Numbered from the stretch's first letter, positions 1-8,023 are shown. The stretch is 64,000 bases of DNA from an uncultured Reyranella sp. (GCF_945957355.1 NZ_CAMFKM010000009.1:124001-188000); one strand, 5' to 3'. Notes: a model not told the origin generated them from the letters alone. Program-made: numbers and translations.

Positions 1-323
1 TGTCGGCCGTCGCTGCGGAGGCTGCGGCCAGACAGGGGCTGGCGATCAAGGCGCTTGCGGGCCAGAGCTACGCAGCTCACGGCAAGGGCCTTCACGTGTG
101 GCTGAGACTGCCCGCGACGTGGACCCGTGCAGAATTTGCGGCGCACGTTCAGCGACAGGGGCTTGCCGTGGTCACGAGTGACAGCTTCAGCGTCGATGGC
201 GAACCGGAACACGCCATCCGCATCGCGCTGGGCGCGGCGCGGAGCCGCGCGGAACTCGTGGCGGCGCTGGACGTACTGGTCGTCGCATTGAAGTCGCCCG
301 CTTACGCGTCGCGCATCGTCTAG
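1..323 (+). CDS. MocR-type GntR/aminotransferase regulator, C-terminal end (partial)
   Basis: Open from the left edge with the reading frame starting at base 3, so only the last 106 or so residues are present. The residues visible (an LA..ALAG segment, then GLHVWLRLP, then a short helical C-terminus) match the small C-terminal lobe of the fold-type I aminotransferase domain in MocR/PdxR regulators. In those proteins an N-terminal winged helix binds DNA and the aminotransferase-like domain binds PLP. The DNA-binding part and the PLP lysine lie outside the window. The stop codon is only 7 bases before the cytochrome bd genes on the same strand, so this regulator may be cotranscribed with them. 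A plain class I aminotransferase is the main alternative. Confidence 0.65.
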   Translation, partial: SAVAAEAAARQGLAIKALAGQSYAAHGKGLHVWLRLPATWTRAEFAAHVQRQGLAVVTSDSFSVDGEPEHAIRIALGAARSRAELVAALDVLVVALKSPAYASRIV

Positions 324-330
324 GGAGAAC

Positions 331-1752
331 ATGATGTTCGAGGGACTGGACGCCATCTTCCTCGCCAGACTGCAGTTCGCCTTCACCGTCTCGTTCCATT
401 TCATCTTCCCGTCCTTCTCGATCGGCCTGGCGAGCTATCTCGCCGTGCTCGAAGGCCTGTGGCTGTGGACGGGTCGCCAGGTCTATCTCGACCTCTTCAA
501 GTACTGGCTGAAGATCTTCGCGCTCGCCTTCGGCATGGGCGTCGTGTCGGGCATCGTCATGTCCTATCAGTTCGGCACCAACTGGTCGGCTTTCTCCGAC
601 AAGGCGGGCCCGGTGATCGGACCGCTGATGGCCTACGAGGTCCTGACGGCCTTCTTCCTCGAAGCGGGCTTCCTGGGCGTCATGCTGTTCGGCATGAATC
701 GCGTGGGCAAGGGCCTGCACTTCGCGGCGACGCTTGCCGTCGCGGTCGGCACCTTCTTCTCGGCCTTCTGGATCCTCAGCGCCAACAGCTGGATGCAGAC
801 GCCGGCCGGCTACGCGATCAATGCGGGCGGCCAGTTCGTGCCGGTCGACTGGTGGGCGGTCATCTTCAATCCGTCCTTTCCGTATCGGCTCGTGCACACC
901 GTGTTCGGCGCCTACCTGACGACGGCGCTGGTCGTTGGCGCGGTCGGTGCGTGGCACCTGTTGCGAGAGCGCGGCAACGAGGGTGCGCGGGTCATGTTCT
1001 CCATGGCGATGGGCATGATCACCGTCGTGGCCCCGCTGCAGATATTCGCCGGTGACCAGCATGGGCTGAATACGCTGGAGCACCAGCCCGTGAAGGTCAT
1101 GGCCATGGAGGGCCACTTCCAGAGCCATCCCGACGGCGCGCCGCTGGTTTTGTTCGGCTGGCCCGACGAGGCCGCCGGCAAGAACCTGTTCGCCGTCGAG
1201 ATTCCCAAGGCGTCGTCGCTCATCCTGAAGCATTCGTGGGATGCGCCGCTGAAGGGACTCGACACGGTCGACCGCAAGGACTGGCCGCCGGTGCCCGTCG
1301 TGTTCTGGTCGTTCCGGATCATGGTCGGCATGGGCATGCTGATGCTGGCCTTGGCGGCATTCAGCCTGCTCGCGAGGATGCGCAGGCACCTCTACGACTG
1401 GCCGCTGCTGCATCGCTTCGCGCTGGCGATGGGACCGGCGGGGTTTGTCGCTGTCATCGCCGGCTGGGTGACGACGGAGGTCGGGCGCCAGCCCTATACG
1501 GTGTACGGCCTGCTGCGCACGGTCGATTCGGTCTCCGCGCTCGATGCACCGGCGGTCGGCGCCTCGCTGATGGCCTTCGTCATCGTCTACTTCTTCGCCT
1601 TCGGGGCCGGGACCTATTACATCCTGAGGCTGATGTCGCATCCGCCGCATCGCGGCGAGGAGGGGCCGCGGCGCGACCAGCCGGTGCGCGCCGCGGGCAT
1701 CACGCCTGCCCCGGCGGTGGCCGATTCGCTCGCGACCGGCAAGGAGGCCTGA
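331..1752 (+). CDS. cydA: Cytochrome bd-type ubiquinol oxidase subunit I (cyanide-insensitive oxidase type)
   Basis: Integral-membrane quinol oxidase subunit of 473 residues that carries haems and reduces O2 to water with electrons from ubiquinol. The N-terminus has Arg13 and His23 (in SFHFIFP), corresponding to conserved residues and a haem ligand of E. coli CydA. The conserved GRQPYTVYG motif lies near residue 385. The length (about 470 against 522 in E. coli) and short periplasmic quinol loop fit the CIO subfamily (CioA). Start at 331 has GGGAG just upstream; a second ATG follows at 334. It is followed by cydB after 2 bases, and no cydDC assembly genes are in the window. Such oxidases usually serve at low oxygen or when haem-copper oxidases are inhibited. 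Confidence 0.95.
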   Translation: MMFEGLDAIFLARLQFAFTVSFHFIFPSFSIGLASYLAVLEGLWLWTGRQVYLDLFKYWLKIFALAFGMGVVSGIVMSYQFGTNWSAFSDKAGPVIGPLMAYEVLTAFFLEAGFLGVMLFGMNRVGKGLHFAATLAVAVGTFFSAFWILSANSWMQTPAGYAINAGGQFVPVDWWAVIFNPSFPYRLVHTVFGAYLTTALVVGAVGAWHLLRERGNEGARVMFSMAMGMITVVAPLQIFAGDQHGLNTLEHQPVKVMAMEGHFQSHPDGAPLVLFGWPDEAAGKNLFAVEIPKASSLILKHSWDAPLKGLDTVDRKDWPPVPVVFWSFRIMVGMGMLMLALAAFSLLARMRRHLYDWPLLHRFALAMGPAGFVAVIAGWVTTEVGRQPYTVYGLLRTVDSVSALDAPAVGASLMAFVIVYFFAFGAGTYYILRLMSHPPHRGEEGPRRDQPVRAAGITPAPAVADSLATGKEA

Positions 1753-1754
1753 TC

Positions 1755-2756
1755 ATGCCGTTCGACCTTCCGATGTTCTTCGCCTTCATCATCGCCTTCG
1801 CCATCCTGGCCTACGTCGTCATGGACGGGTTCGACCTTGGCATCGGCATCCTGTTTCCATTCCTGCCGGTCGGCCGCGAGCGCGACAGCGCCATGAATTC
1901 GGTGGCACCCGTCTGGGACGGTAACGAGACATGGCTGGTGATGGGCGGCGGCGGCCTGCTCGCTGCCTTTCCGCTGGCTTACGGCATGATCCTCTCGGCC
2001 CTCTATGCACCCATCATCGCCATGCTGCTGGCGCTGGTCTTCCGCGGCGTGGCCTTCGAGTTCCGTTGGCGCGACCCGCGCCATCGCGTGCTGTGGGATG
2101 TGGCGTTCAGCGGTGGCTCGGTCGTGGCCACTCTCGCGCAGGGCATCACCCTGGGAGCCCTGCTGCAGGGAATCGCCGTCCAGAACCGCACCTATGCCGG
2201 CGGCTGGTTCGACTGGCTCACGCCGTTCAGCCTGCTCGTTGGCGTCAGTCTCCTCTGCGGCTATGCGCTCCTGGGTTCGACATGGCTGGTGATGAAGAGC
2301 GAGGGCTCCTTGCAGGAGCGTTGCTATCGCCTGGCCTTTCGCCTCGGTATTGCGACGATCGTGGCGATGGCGGCGGTGAGTGCAGCGACGCCTTTCCTGC
2401 GCGATGCCTACTGGATGCGCTGGTTCGCCTGGCCGCAGGTCCTGTTCACCGCCCAGGTCCCGCTTCTCGTGGCGATCGTCACCTTCGTTCTGTTCTGGAG
2501 CCTGCGCCGCTTGCATCACTACACGCCGTTCCTGATGGCGCTTGCTTTGTTCGGCCTGGGCCTCGCCGGCCTCGGCATCAGCCTCTACCCCAATGTCGTG
2601 CCGCCGTCGGTCTCGATCTGGGATGCCGCCGCGCCGCACGACAGCCTGAAGTTCATGCTGCCCGGCGTCCTGGTGATCGTGCCGATCATCCTGGCCTATA
2701 CCGGCTTTTCCTATTGGGTGTTCCGCGGCAAGACCGGTCACGAGGGCTATCATTGA
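1755..2756 (+). CDS. cydB: Cytochrome bd-type ubiquinol oxidase subunit II
   Basis: A 333-residue polytopic membrane protein, partner of the upstream CydA. It has the typical CydB start (MPFDLPMFFAFIIAFAILAY), the DGFDLGIG segment near residue 25, and WDGNETWLVMGGGGLLAAFP near residue 55. The ATG at 1755 sits 2 bases after the cydA stop, and the AAGGAGG inside the end of cydA serves as its ribosome binding site. The open frame extends upstream of this ATG inside cydA, but that part has no family resemblance. The stop codon overlaps the start of the small third gene (TGATG), suggesting coupled translation and a fixed ratio of subunits. Confidence 0.95.
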   Translation: MPFDLPMFFAFIIAFAILAYVVMDGFDLGIGILFPFLPVGRERDSAMNSVAPVWDGNETWLVMGGGGLLAAFPLAYGMILSALYAPIIAMLLALVFRGVAFEFRWRDPRHRVLWDVAFSGGSVVATLAQGITLGALLQGIAVQNRTYAGGWFDWLTPFSLLVGVSLLCGYALLGSTWLVMKSEGSLQERCYRLAFRLGIATIVAMAAVSAATPFLRDAYWMRWFAWPQVLFTAQVPLLVAIVTFVLFWSLRRLHHYTPFLMALALFGLGLAGLGISLYPNVVPPSVSIWDAAAPHDSLKFMLPGVLVIVPIILAYTGFSYWVFRGKTGHEGYH

Positions 2757-2857
2757 TGCCCAAAGCACGGCAGTGGCTGTGGTTCGTCGGCCTGTGGGCT
2801 GGCGGCGTCGGCGTCACGGCGCTGGTCGGCTACGCGATCAAGCTCTGGCTGAAGTAG
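2756..2857 (+). CDS. DUF2474 small membrane protein of the bd oxidase (CydX-like role)
   Basis: A 33-residue single-span protein starting on the last base of the cydB stop. It begins MPKARQWLWFVGLWAGGVG, continues with a hydrophobic stretch and ends in a short basic tail (IKLWLK). This pattern and its position directly after CIO-type cydAB match the DUF2474 family. Known CydX-type small subunits stabilise the haems of bd oxidases; the same role here is an inference from position and topology. It is easily missed by gene callers because of its size. The TGATG overlap argues for translational coupling to cydB. Confidence 0.8.
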   Translation: MPKARQWLWFVGLWAGGVGVTALVGYAIKLWLK

Positions 2858-2914
2858 CCTCCCAGGAGACATTCCGCTTGACGTTCAATCCGGCGGGCGA
2901 CAGTTTCAAAGAAC

Positions 2915-3028
2915 ATGTTCGGGAACCGCAACCTTTGTGATCGATGCCGACGTCGCTGCACCCAAGCGGCGGCTCTTCGGGCTGCGCGTCGATCAGCGTC
3001 CGTCGGTGTGGTGACTGCGTCACCCTAG
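2915..3028 (+). CDS. Candidate Arg-rich leader peptide upstream of argC
   Basis: A 37-codon reading frame from ATG at 2915 to TAG at 3026-3028, lying between the cyd genes and argC. It contains 8 arginines, four of them in the five-residue stretch RCRRR at residues 10-14. It is followed about 50 bases later by a terminator-like hairpin and then by the arginine biosynthesis gene argC. That order is what a ribosome-mediated attenuator would look like. Against it: no convincing ribosome binding site precedes the ATG, and GC-rich DNA yields Arg-rich frames by chance. Confidence 0.25.
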   Translation: MFGNRNLCDRCRRRCTQAAALRAARRSASVGVVTASP

Positions 3029-3075
3029 ATCCCGCCCGCCGGAATGCTCCGGCCCGCGCTTCCGAACCCCCGCAG

Positions 3076-3099
3076 CCCCCGCTCCGGGGGTTTTGTTTT
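3076..3099 (+). terminator. Terminator-like hairpin in the argC leader (possible attenuator)
   Basis: The arms CCCCCG (3076-3081) and CGGGGG (3085-3090) flank a CTC loop and are followed directly by TTTTGTTTT. It has the form of an intrinsic terminator but lies only 25 bases before the argC start, so it would stop argC transcription unless bypassed. A second, weaker stem (GCCGGA / TCCGGC around 3039-3054) lies just upstream and could compete with it. It may simply terminate the cydABX transcript, with argC using a promoter I cannot place. Confidence 0.5.
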
Positions 3100-3123
3100 G
3101 CCCAAACTCCAAAGGACACCATC

Positions 3124-4101
3124 ATGAGCATTCGTGTCGGTATTGTCGGCATCAGCGGTTTTGGCGGCGGCGAGGCGATGCGCCTGGTCGCGAGCCATCC
3201 CTCTTTCGAACTGGTCTATGCCGCGGGCGAAGGCAGCGCGGGCAGCCGGTTGGTCGAGCGTTTTCCCGGCCTGCCGGCCAGGCTGGCCGACCTCGTGATC
3301 GAGAAGTGGGATCCGCTGACCCTGCCGAAGCTCGACGTGCTGTTCGCCTCCTTGCCGACGGGCGCCTCGGCGGACGCGCTGGCGCGTGTTCCAAAGGACG
3401 TGAAGATCGTCGATATCGGCGGCGACCACCGATATGTCGAGGGGTGGGCGTACGGTCTCGCCGATGTCTGGCCGACGGAGATCGCCGGGAGGACCCGCGT
3501 CGCCAACCCCGGCTGCTTTCCCGCGGCAACGCTGACCGCGCTGGCGCCGCTGTTGGCTGACAGGCTGATCGAGCCCGGCAACATCGTGATCGACGCCAAG
3601 ACCGGCATTTCGGGAGCCGGTCGTGGCGGTGCCGACAGCCGCTTCGGCTATGCCGAGAGCAACGAGAACCTGGTGCCTTACGGCCTGCTCAAGCACACCC
3701 ACATGCCGGAGATGGCCAGGACGATCGAGCGGCTGAGCGGCGGTAGCGCCGCCGGCCTGGTGTTCACGCCGCACCTCGTGCCGATGACCCGCGGCGTGCT
3801 TGCCACCATTTACTGCCGCGGCCGCGCCACGACGGACCAGTGTCTGGACGCGGCGCGGCGCTTCTACGCCGGCCGGGCGTTCGTGCGTGTGACTGGCAAG
3901 CCGCCACAGACCAAGTGGGCGACCGGCTCGAATCTGTCCTTCGTCAGCTATGCGGCCGATCCGGAGCGCAACCTGGTGATCGCGATGGGCGTGGTCGACA
4001 ATCTCGGCAAGGGAGCTGCCGGCCAGGCGGTGCAGAATGCGAACCTGATCTGCGGCCTGCCGGAAACTGCGGGGCTCGACGGCGCACCTGTCTGGCCATG
4101 A
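3124..4101 (+). CDS. argC: N-acetyl-gamma-glutamyl-phosphate reductase
   Basis: A 325-residue cytoplasmic enzyme of arginine biosynthesis: NADPH-dependent reduction of N-acetyl-gamma-glutamyl phosphate to the semialdehyde. The N-terminal nucleotide-binding loop is GISGFGGGE near residues 9-17. The catalytic cysteine is Cys131 in VANPGCFP, the substrate loop has GISGAGR, and HTHMPE lies at 191-196. The start at 3124 (AAAGGACACCATC upstream) gives the normal length; the open frame continues upstream through the leader but without homology. It is not in an arg operon here: neighbours are bd oxidase genes and a convergent lipoprotein gene. Confidence 0.95.
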   Translation: MSIRVGIVGISGFGGGEAMRLVASHPSFELVYAAGEGSAGSRLVERFPGLPARLADLVIEKWDPLTLPKLDVLFASLPTGASADALARVPKDVKIVDIGGDHRYVEGWAYGLADVWPTEIAGRTRVANPGCFPAATLTALAPLLADRLIEPGNIVIDAKTGISGAGRGGADSRFGYAESNENLVPYGLLKHTHMPEMARTIERLSGGSAAGLVFTPHLVPMTRGVLATIYCRGRATTDQCLDAARRFYAGRAFVRVTGKPPQTKWATGSNLSFVSYAADPERNLVIAMGVVDNLGKGAAGQAVQNANLICGLPETAGLDGAPVWP

Positions 4102-4135
4102 TGACGGCGGGCCAAACGCAGCCATATCCGTCGAC

Positions 4136-4483
4136 CTAGGTCGTGCGGCGGGTCGGCCGGCAGTTGAAGGCGAGCGGATTGCCGCCCGTGTCCCGCAGCG
4201 TGGCGAGATCGTCGCGGCCGGTCCATTCGGTGGCGGTATTGGCGTAGCGGAAACCCGGCGCGCTGCCCTGGTACTCCAGCCGCCACGTGCGGTCGCCGAG
4301 CGTCACCGAGGCGCGGTTCTTCGCGTAGACTACCGACACTTCCTTGCGGCCGTCGCAGAGATAGGCGATCCCGGTCGGCGTCGCCTCGTCGGGCGCCGGC
4401 CGCGGAATCGTGGTGGTCAACGGTTGCTCCTTCGGAGCGCAGCCGCCAATCAGGATCAACGCGAGAATCGACAGGCGCTTCAT
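4136..4483 (-). CDS. MliC-like lipoprotein (C-type lysozyme inhibitor family)
   Basis: A 115-residue protein with a lipoprotein signal peptide (MKRLSILALILIGGC, lipid-modified Cys15). The mature part has the MliC layout: YLCDG near the start, a V.V.Y....A strand, a W.LEYQGSAPGFRYAN segment and an NTATEW segment, then a C-terminal cysteine that could pair with the first. MliC proteins sit in the outer membrane and protect the wall against host or predator c-type lysozyme. Assignment rests on pattern resemblance. The ATG at 4483 was chosen because the lipobox follows directly; the open frame continues further upstream. Divergent from the hydrolase at 4533. Confidence 0.6.
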   Translation of the reverse strand: MKRLSILALILIGGCAPKEQPLTTTIPRPAPDEATPTGIAYLCDGRKEVSVVYAKNRASVTLGDRTWRLEYQGSAPGFRYANTATEWTGRDDLATLRDTGGNPLAFNCRPTRRTT

Positions 4484-4532
4484 GGTGCGCTTTCCTCCTG
4501 GGCCGACCATAGCAAATCGCCGAGGAGACGGA

Positions 4533-5327
4533 ATGGCCCTGTTCAAGCTGCGCGACGGCGCCGAACTCTACTACGAGGTCCATGGCAGCGGCCCCGCGCT
4601 GTTTCTGGTCGCCGGCCTCGGCGGCGATGGCCGCTGGTGGAGCGACAACGTGTCCGAGCTGGCGAAGAATTTCACCGTCGTCGTGCACGATCATCGCGGC
4701 ACCGCGCGCAGCAGCCTTTCGAGGATCGACTACAGCGTCGAGCAGATGGCCGACGATGCGCTCCAGCTCATCGAGGGGCTGGGCTACGACAAGGTCCACT
4801 GGTGTGGACATTCGACCGGCGGCGCGATGGGACAGATTCTCGCGATCGAACATCCCGCCCGGATCGACCGGCTGGTGCTCAGCGCCACCTGGGCGAAGAC
4901 GGATGCCTTCTTCCGCCGTCTGTTCGAGGTGCGGTCGCTGATGCTGCGCGAGTTGGGACCGGCAGCCTATCTGAAGTCGAGTGCGCTGGCGTTGAATTCG
5001 CCGGCCTGGGTCCGTGACCACGATGCCGACCTCGTGGCCGCCGAGGCGAAGGCGCTGCAGACCATTCCCGTTCCCGAGATCGTCCTCTCGCGCATTGCCG
5101 CCATCGTGGCGCATGACCGGCGCGAGCAGCTGCAGAAAGTGACGGCGCGTACCCTGGCCCTCTGTGCCCGCGACGATACGGTGACGCCGCTCTATTTCAC
5201 CGAGGAGCTGGTGCGCCTGATCCCGGGCGCACGCGCCTATGTGCTGCCGGACGGCGGCCATGCATATCCGAACGTGCACGGCGCGGAGTTTCGTCGTGTA
5301 ATGACCGCCTTCCTTTTGGAGTCCTGA
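4533..5327 (+). CDS. Alpha/beta hydrolase (RutD / 3-oxoadipate enol-lactonase-like)
   Basis: A 264-residue alpha/beta-fold hydrolase. The nucleophile is Ser94 in GHSTGG, the acidic residue is probably in ARDDTVTP near 215, and the histidine is in DGGHAYP near 243. DHRGTARSS near residue 52 is the usual HG/DxRG strand-turn. Overall layout is like RutD of pyrimidine breakdown and the enol-lactone hydrolases, but no rut or pca genes are nearby, so the substrate is unknown. The start at 4533 follows GAGGAGACGG. The next gene, an M20 amidohydrolase, begins 5 bases after the stop, so the two probably form one transcript and may act on successive amide or ester bonds. Confidence 0.8.
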   Translation: MALFKLRDGAELYYEVHGSGPALFLVAGLGGDGRWWSDNVSELAKNFTVVVHDHRGTARSSLSRIDYSVEQMADDALQLIEGLGYDKVHWCGHSTGGAMGQILAIEHPARIDRLVLSATWAKTDAFFRRLFEVRSLMLRELGPAAYLKSSALALNSPAWVRDHDADLVAAEAKALQTIPVPEIVLSRIAAIVAHDRREQLQKVTARTLALCARDDTVTPLYFTEELVRLIPGARAYVLPDGGHAYPNVHGAEFRRVMTAFLLES

Positions 5328-5332
5328 CCGCC

Positions 5333-6508
5333 ATGAAGATCGAACCGCTGATCGCCGCCGCCGCCGCCGAGCTGACCGCCATCCGGCGCGACATCCACGC
5401 GCATCCGGAGCTGGGCTTCGAGGAGGAGCGGACCAGCACCATCGTCGCCCAGAAGCTGAAGGAGTGGGGCTGCGAGGTCACGACGGGCATTGGCAAGACC
5501 GGCGTTGTCGGCACCATCCGGGTCGGCAACAATCCGCGCGCCATCGGCCTGCGGGCCGACATGGACGCGCTGCCGATGGACGAGCTCAACACCTTCGACC
5601 ATCGCAGCACGCACAAGGGCCGCATGCATGCCTGTGGCCATGACGGCCATACCGCGATGCTGCTGGGCGCCGCCAAGTATCTCGCCGCGACCCGCAACTT
5701 CGACGGCACGGTGCATCTCATCTTCCAGCCGGCCGAAGAAGGGCGCGGCGGCGCCGAGGCGATGGTCAAGGACGGGCTGTTCCAGAAGTTCCCGTGCGAG
5801 ATCATCTTCGGCATGCACAACAGGCCGAAGCTCGACGTCGGCAAGTTCGCCATCCGCTCGGGCCCGCAGATGGCGGGCGGCGGCCTGTTCGACATCCACA
5901 TCACCGGCAAGGGCGCCCATGGAGCACGCCCCGAGGCCGGCATCGATCCAGTGATCATCGCGACCCAGATCATCTCGGCGCTGCAGAGCGTCGTGTCGCG
6001 CAACGTGGCACCGCTCGATTCGGCGGTGATCTCGGTCACGCAGATGCACGCGGGCGACGCCTACAACGTGATCCCGCAGGAAGCCGTGCTGCGCGGCACG
6101 ATTCGCGCCTTCCGGAAGGAGACGATGGCGCTGATCAAGGAGCGTATCGAGACGATCTCCAGCGGCATCGCCGCGAGCCTGGGCGGCAGCGCCAAGGCCG
6201 ACGTGCGCATCGCCTTCCCGCCGCTGGTGAACGACAAGGACGCGGTGAAGTTCATCGCCGACGTGGCGGCCGAGATCGTCGGACCTGAGAACATGAACCG
6301 CGAGGGGCCGTTCGTGATGGCTTCCGAGGATTTCTCCTACATGCTGGAAGAGGTCCCGGGCGCCTTCATCAACATCGGCAACGGCGGCGGCGAGGGCGGC
6401 TGCGAGGTCCATAATCCCAGCTACGACTTCAACGACGAAGCGCTCACCCTGGGCTCGACCCTGTGGGCACGCGTGGTCGAGAAGCGGCTGGCGAAGGACG
6501 CGCGTTGA
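5333..6508 (+). CDS. M20 family amidohydrolase (hippurate hydrolase / aminoacylase-like)
   Basis: A 391-residue metallo-amidohydrolase of the M20D type. It shows HAHPELGFEEERT near residue 25, the metal-binding Cys-His element HACGHDGHTAM near 97, the catalytic glutamates in PAEEGRGGA near 133, and the dimerisation-lid region from about 180 to 300. Members split N-acyl amino acids, hippurate or indole-acetyl conjugates in the cytoplasm. It lies between a hydrolase gene (5 bases) and a membrane protein whose TTG start overlaps its stop codon, so it is in the middle of a coupled four-gene set. Its exact substrate cannot be read from the sequence. Confidence 0.9.
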   Translation: MKIEPLIAAAAAELTAIRRDIHAHPELGFEEERTSTIVAQKLKEWGCEVTTGIGKTGVVGTIRVGNNPRAIGLRADMDALPMDELNTFDHRSTHKGRMHACGHDGHTAMLLGAAKYLAATRNFDGTVHLIFQPAEEGRGGAEAMVKDGLFQKFPCEIIFGMHNRPKLDVGKFAIRSGPQMAGGGLFDIHITGKGAHGARPEAGIDPVIIATQIISALQSVVSRNVAPLDSAVISVTQMHAGDAYNVIPQEAVLRGTIRAFRKETMALIKERIETISSGIAASLGGSAKADVRIAFPPLVNDKDAVKFIADVAAEIVGPENMNREGPFVMASEDFSYMLEEVPGAFINIGNGGGEGGCEVHNPSYDFNDEALTLGSTLWARVVEKRLAKDAR

Positions 6509-7038
6509 GCACCGCCGGCGACGGCACCGGCCGGCACTGGCTGGCCCGGGAACTGCCCTATGTGGCGATGCTGGCCCTGGCGGTCGGCGGCGTCATCCTC
6601 ACCGGCTTCCGGGGGCCCACGACCTACGCCTACTGGATGGTCCTGGCGCCGATCTACGGCCTCGCCTGCGTGATGTCGGGATGGCGGGAGGTCGACAAGA
6701 CGGCCGATCACCTGCGGCTCATCGTGACGCAGGCGCTGCACTGGCTCGCCTTCCTGGCGGCGATGTGGCTGATGTTCCTGCCGGAGGTGCGCGGCGTGGT
6801 GAACGACAATGCGACCAGTCTCGCGCTCCTGATCCTGCTGGCGCTCGGCACCTTCGTGGCGGGCGTTCACGCGCGGGTCTGGCGTATCTGCCTGGTCGGC
6901 CTGTTCCTCGCTCTGTCGGTGCCAGCCGTGGCGTGGATCCAGGATTCGGCCATGCTGCTGCTGGTCGGCACGTTGATGGTCGTCGCGGTCGGCGGCGTGT
7001 TCTGGTGGCTGTGGAGGCGCGAGAGGAGCGCGCCGTGA
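6505..7038 (+). CDS. Hypothetical membrane protein, about five transmembrane segments
   Basis: A 177-residue hydrophobic protein with TM segments roughly at 14-30, 38-54, 73-89, 100-117 and 122-165, and a basic C-terminal tail (WRRERSAP). I do not recognise a family. The start is taken as TTG at 6505, which overlaps the stop of the upstream amidohydrolase (TTGA). An upstream in-frame start would lie wholly inside that gene. Its own stop overlaps the GTG start of the next gene (GTGA). These overlaps imply tight co-translation with the amidohydrolase and the DsbA-fold isomerase, and a role as membrane partner or transporter accessory is possible but unproven. Confidence 0.65.
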   Translation: MSTAGDGTGRHWLARELPYVAMLALAVGGVILTGFRGPTTYAYWMVLAPIYGLACVMSGWREVDKTADHLRLIVTQALHWLAFLAAMWLMFLPEVRGVVNDNATSLALLILLALGTFVAGVHARVWRICLVGLFLALSVPAVAWIQDSAMLLLVGTLMVVAVGGVFWWLWRRERSAP

Positions 7039-7643
7039 CGGAGCGTACGAAGGTCATCCTGTGGAGCGACTATGTGAGTCCCTACGCCTTCGTGGCGAAG
7101 GCGTGGGCTTACGAACTCGAGGCTGACTACGAGATCGACCTCGACTGGCGCCCCTACACGCTCGACATCGCCTCGTTCCAGGGCTCGGTCGAGCAGCGCG
7201 ATCCGCATCACTGGCGCCGCGTGCGCTATGCCTACATGGACGCCCGCCGCTTCGCCAACAAGCAGGGCCTGACCCTGATGGGGCCGAAGAAGATCTACGA
7301 TGCACGGGCGATCAATGCCGGAATGCTCTACGCCCAGCAGCATGGCGTCTTCCGTGCCTACAACGATCTCGCGTTCGATCGTTTCTGGCGTCGCGCTCTC
7401 GATCCTGAAAGCATCGAAGCCGTCAGTGTGGCGCTCGAGCAGGCGGGCGCGCCCCCGGGATTCGGCTCCTTTCTCGAAGGCGAAGGTGGCGCGCGCCACG
7501 ACTCGCTCCGCAGCGAAGCCGAAGCATCGGGCATCTTCGGCGTCCCGAGCTTCGTTCTCGACGGCGAGATCTTCTGGGGCGGCGATCGAGTCTTTCTCCT
7601 GAGAGAAAGACTCGACGAAAAAGGCGTGCCGCGGCGGCGCTAG
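7035..7643 (+). CDS. DsbA-fold 2-hydroxychromene-2-carboxylate isomerase family protein
   Basis: A 202-residue thioredoxin-fold protein of the kappa-GST/DsbA class. The active-site region reads SDYVSPYAF (residues 11-19), so the CxxC of disulfide oxidoreductases is replaced by SPYA, as in 2-hydroxychromene-2-carboxylate isomerases that use glutathione. The C-terminal GIFGVPSFVLDGEIFWGGDR is the diagnostic end of this family. The start is GTG at 7035, overlapping the previous stop. Its stop overlaps the convergent HPF-like gene by 4 bases. The family acts in naphthalene-type breakdown in some bacteria, but many members have unknown substrates. Confidence 0.85.
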   Translation: MTERTKVILWSDYVSPYAFVAKAWAYELEADYEIDLDWRPYTLDIASFQGSVEQRDPHHWRRVRYAYMDARRFANKQGLTLMGPKKIYDARAINAGMLYAQQHGVFRAYNDLAFDRFWRRALDPESIEAVSVALEQAGAPPGFGSFLEGEGGARHDSLRSEAEASGIFGVPSFVLDGEIFWGGDRVFLLRERLDEKGVPRRR

Positions 7644-8023
7644 CCCTCGGCGCGATCCAGCGTGCGCTCGACGCGCTCATGCAGATTCTTGACGTCGCCC
7701 CGCTGCTTGCGCGCCCGTTCCTTGATCTGGCGCTTTGCGCGGCGAAACGCGTCGTTCACCGCGAAGGTCGGATCGGCAAGCCGCTCGTCGTCATGCGACG
7801 TATGGTCGATGTTCACGTCGATATGGCCCGGCAGGGCGATGTGGATGTTCACGCTGAAGAGGTTGCTCGTGCGGTGATGCCGGTCCGGGACCTGCACGAC
7901 CACCTGGCAGGACGTCAGCCGGCCATAGAGCTTCTCGAGCGTCTCGATGTGTTCGGAGATCAGCGTGTTCAACGCTTCGCTCGGCGTGCCGCCCTGATAG
8001 CTGATGCGTACCGGTGTTTCCAT
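7640..8023 (-). CDS. hpf: HPF/RaiA family ribosome-associated protein (short form)
   Basis: A 127-residue protein of the ribosome hibernation family. It shows the beta-alpha-beta-beta-beta-alpha pattern: a first strand (VRISYQGG), a helix with LEKLYGRLTSCQVVVQ, the strand NLFSVNIHIALPG, and a C-terminal basic helix (FRRAKRQIKERARKQRG). It lacks the C-terminal dimerisation domain of long HPF. The ATG at 8023 is chosen because GGAGG lies 5 bases upstream; the open frame extends much further but with no homology. It is not next to rpoN or ptsN as in many proteobacteria, so it may be a second copy with its own regulation. Confidence 0.75.
   Translation of the reverse strand: METPVRISYQGGTPSEALNTLISEHIETLEKLYGRLTSCQVVVQVPDRHHRTSNLFSVNIHIALPGHIDVNIDHTSHDDERLADPTFAVNDAFRRAKRQIKERARKQRGDVKNLHERVERTLDRAEG

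Noticed and set aside
187..1650. Long minus-strand open frame (487 codons) opposite cydA
   Set aside because: Composition is Arg/His/Asp/Gln-rich with no hydrophobic core, as expected for the antisense frame of a GC-rich gene; cydA on the plus strand is unambiguous.
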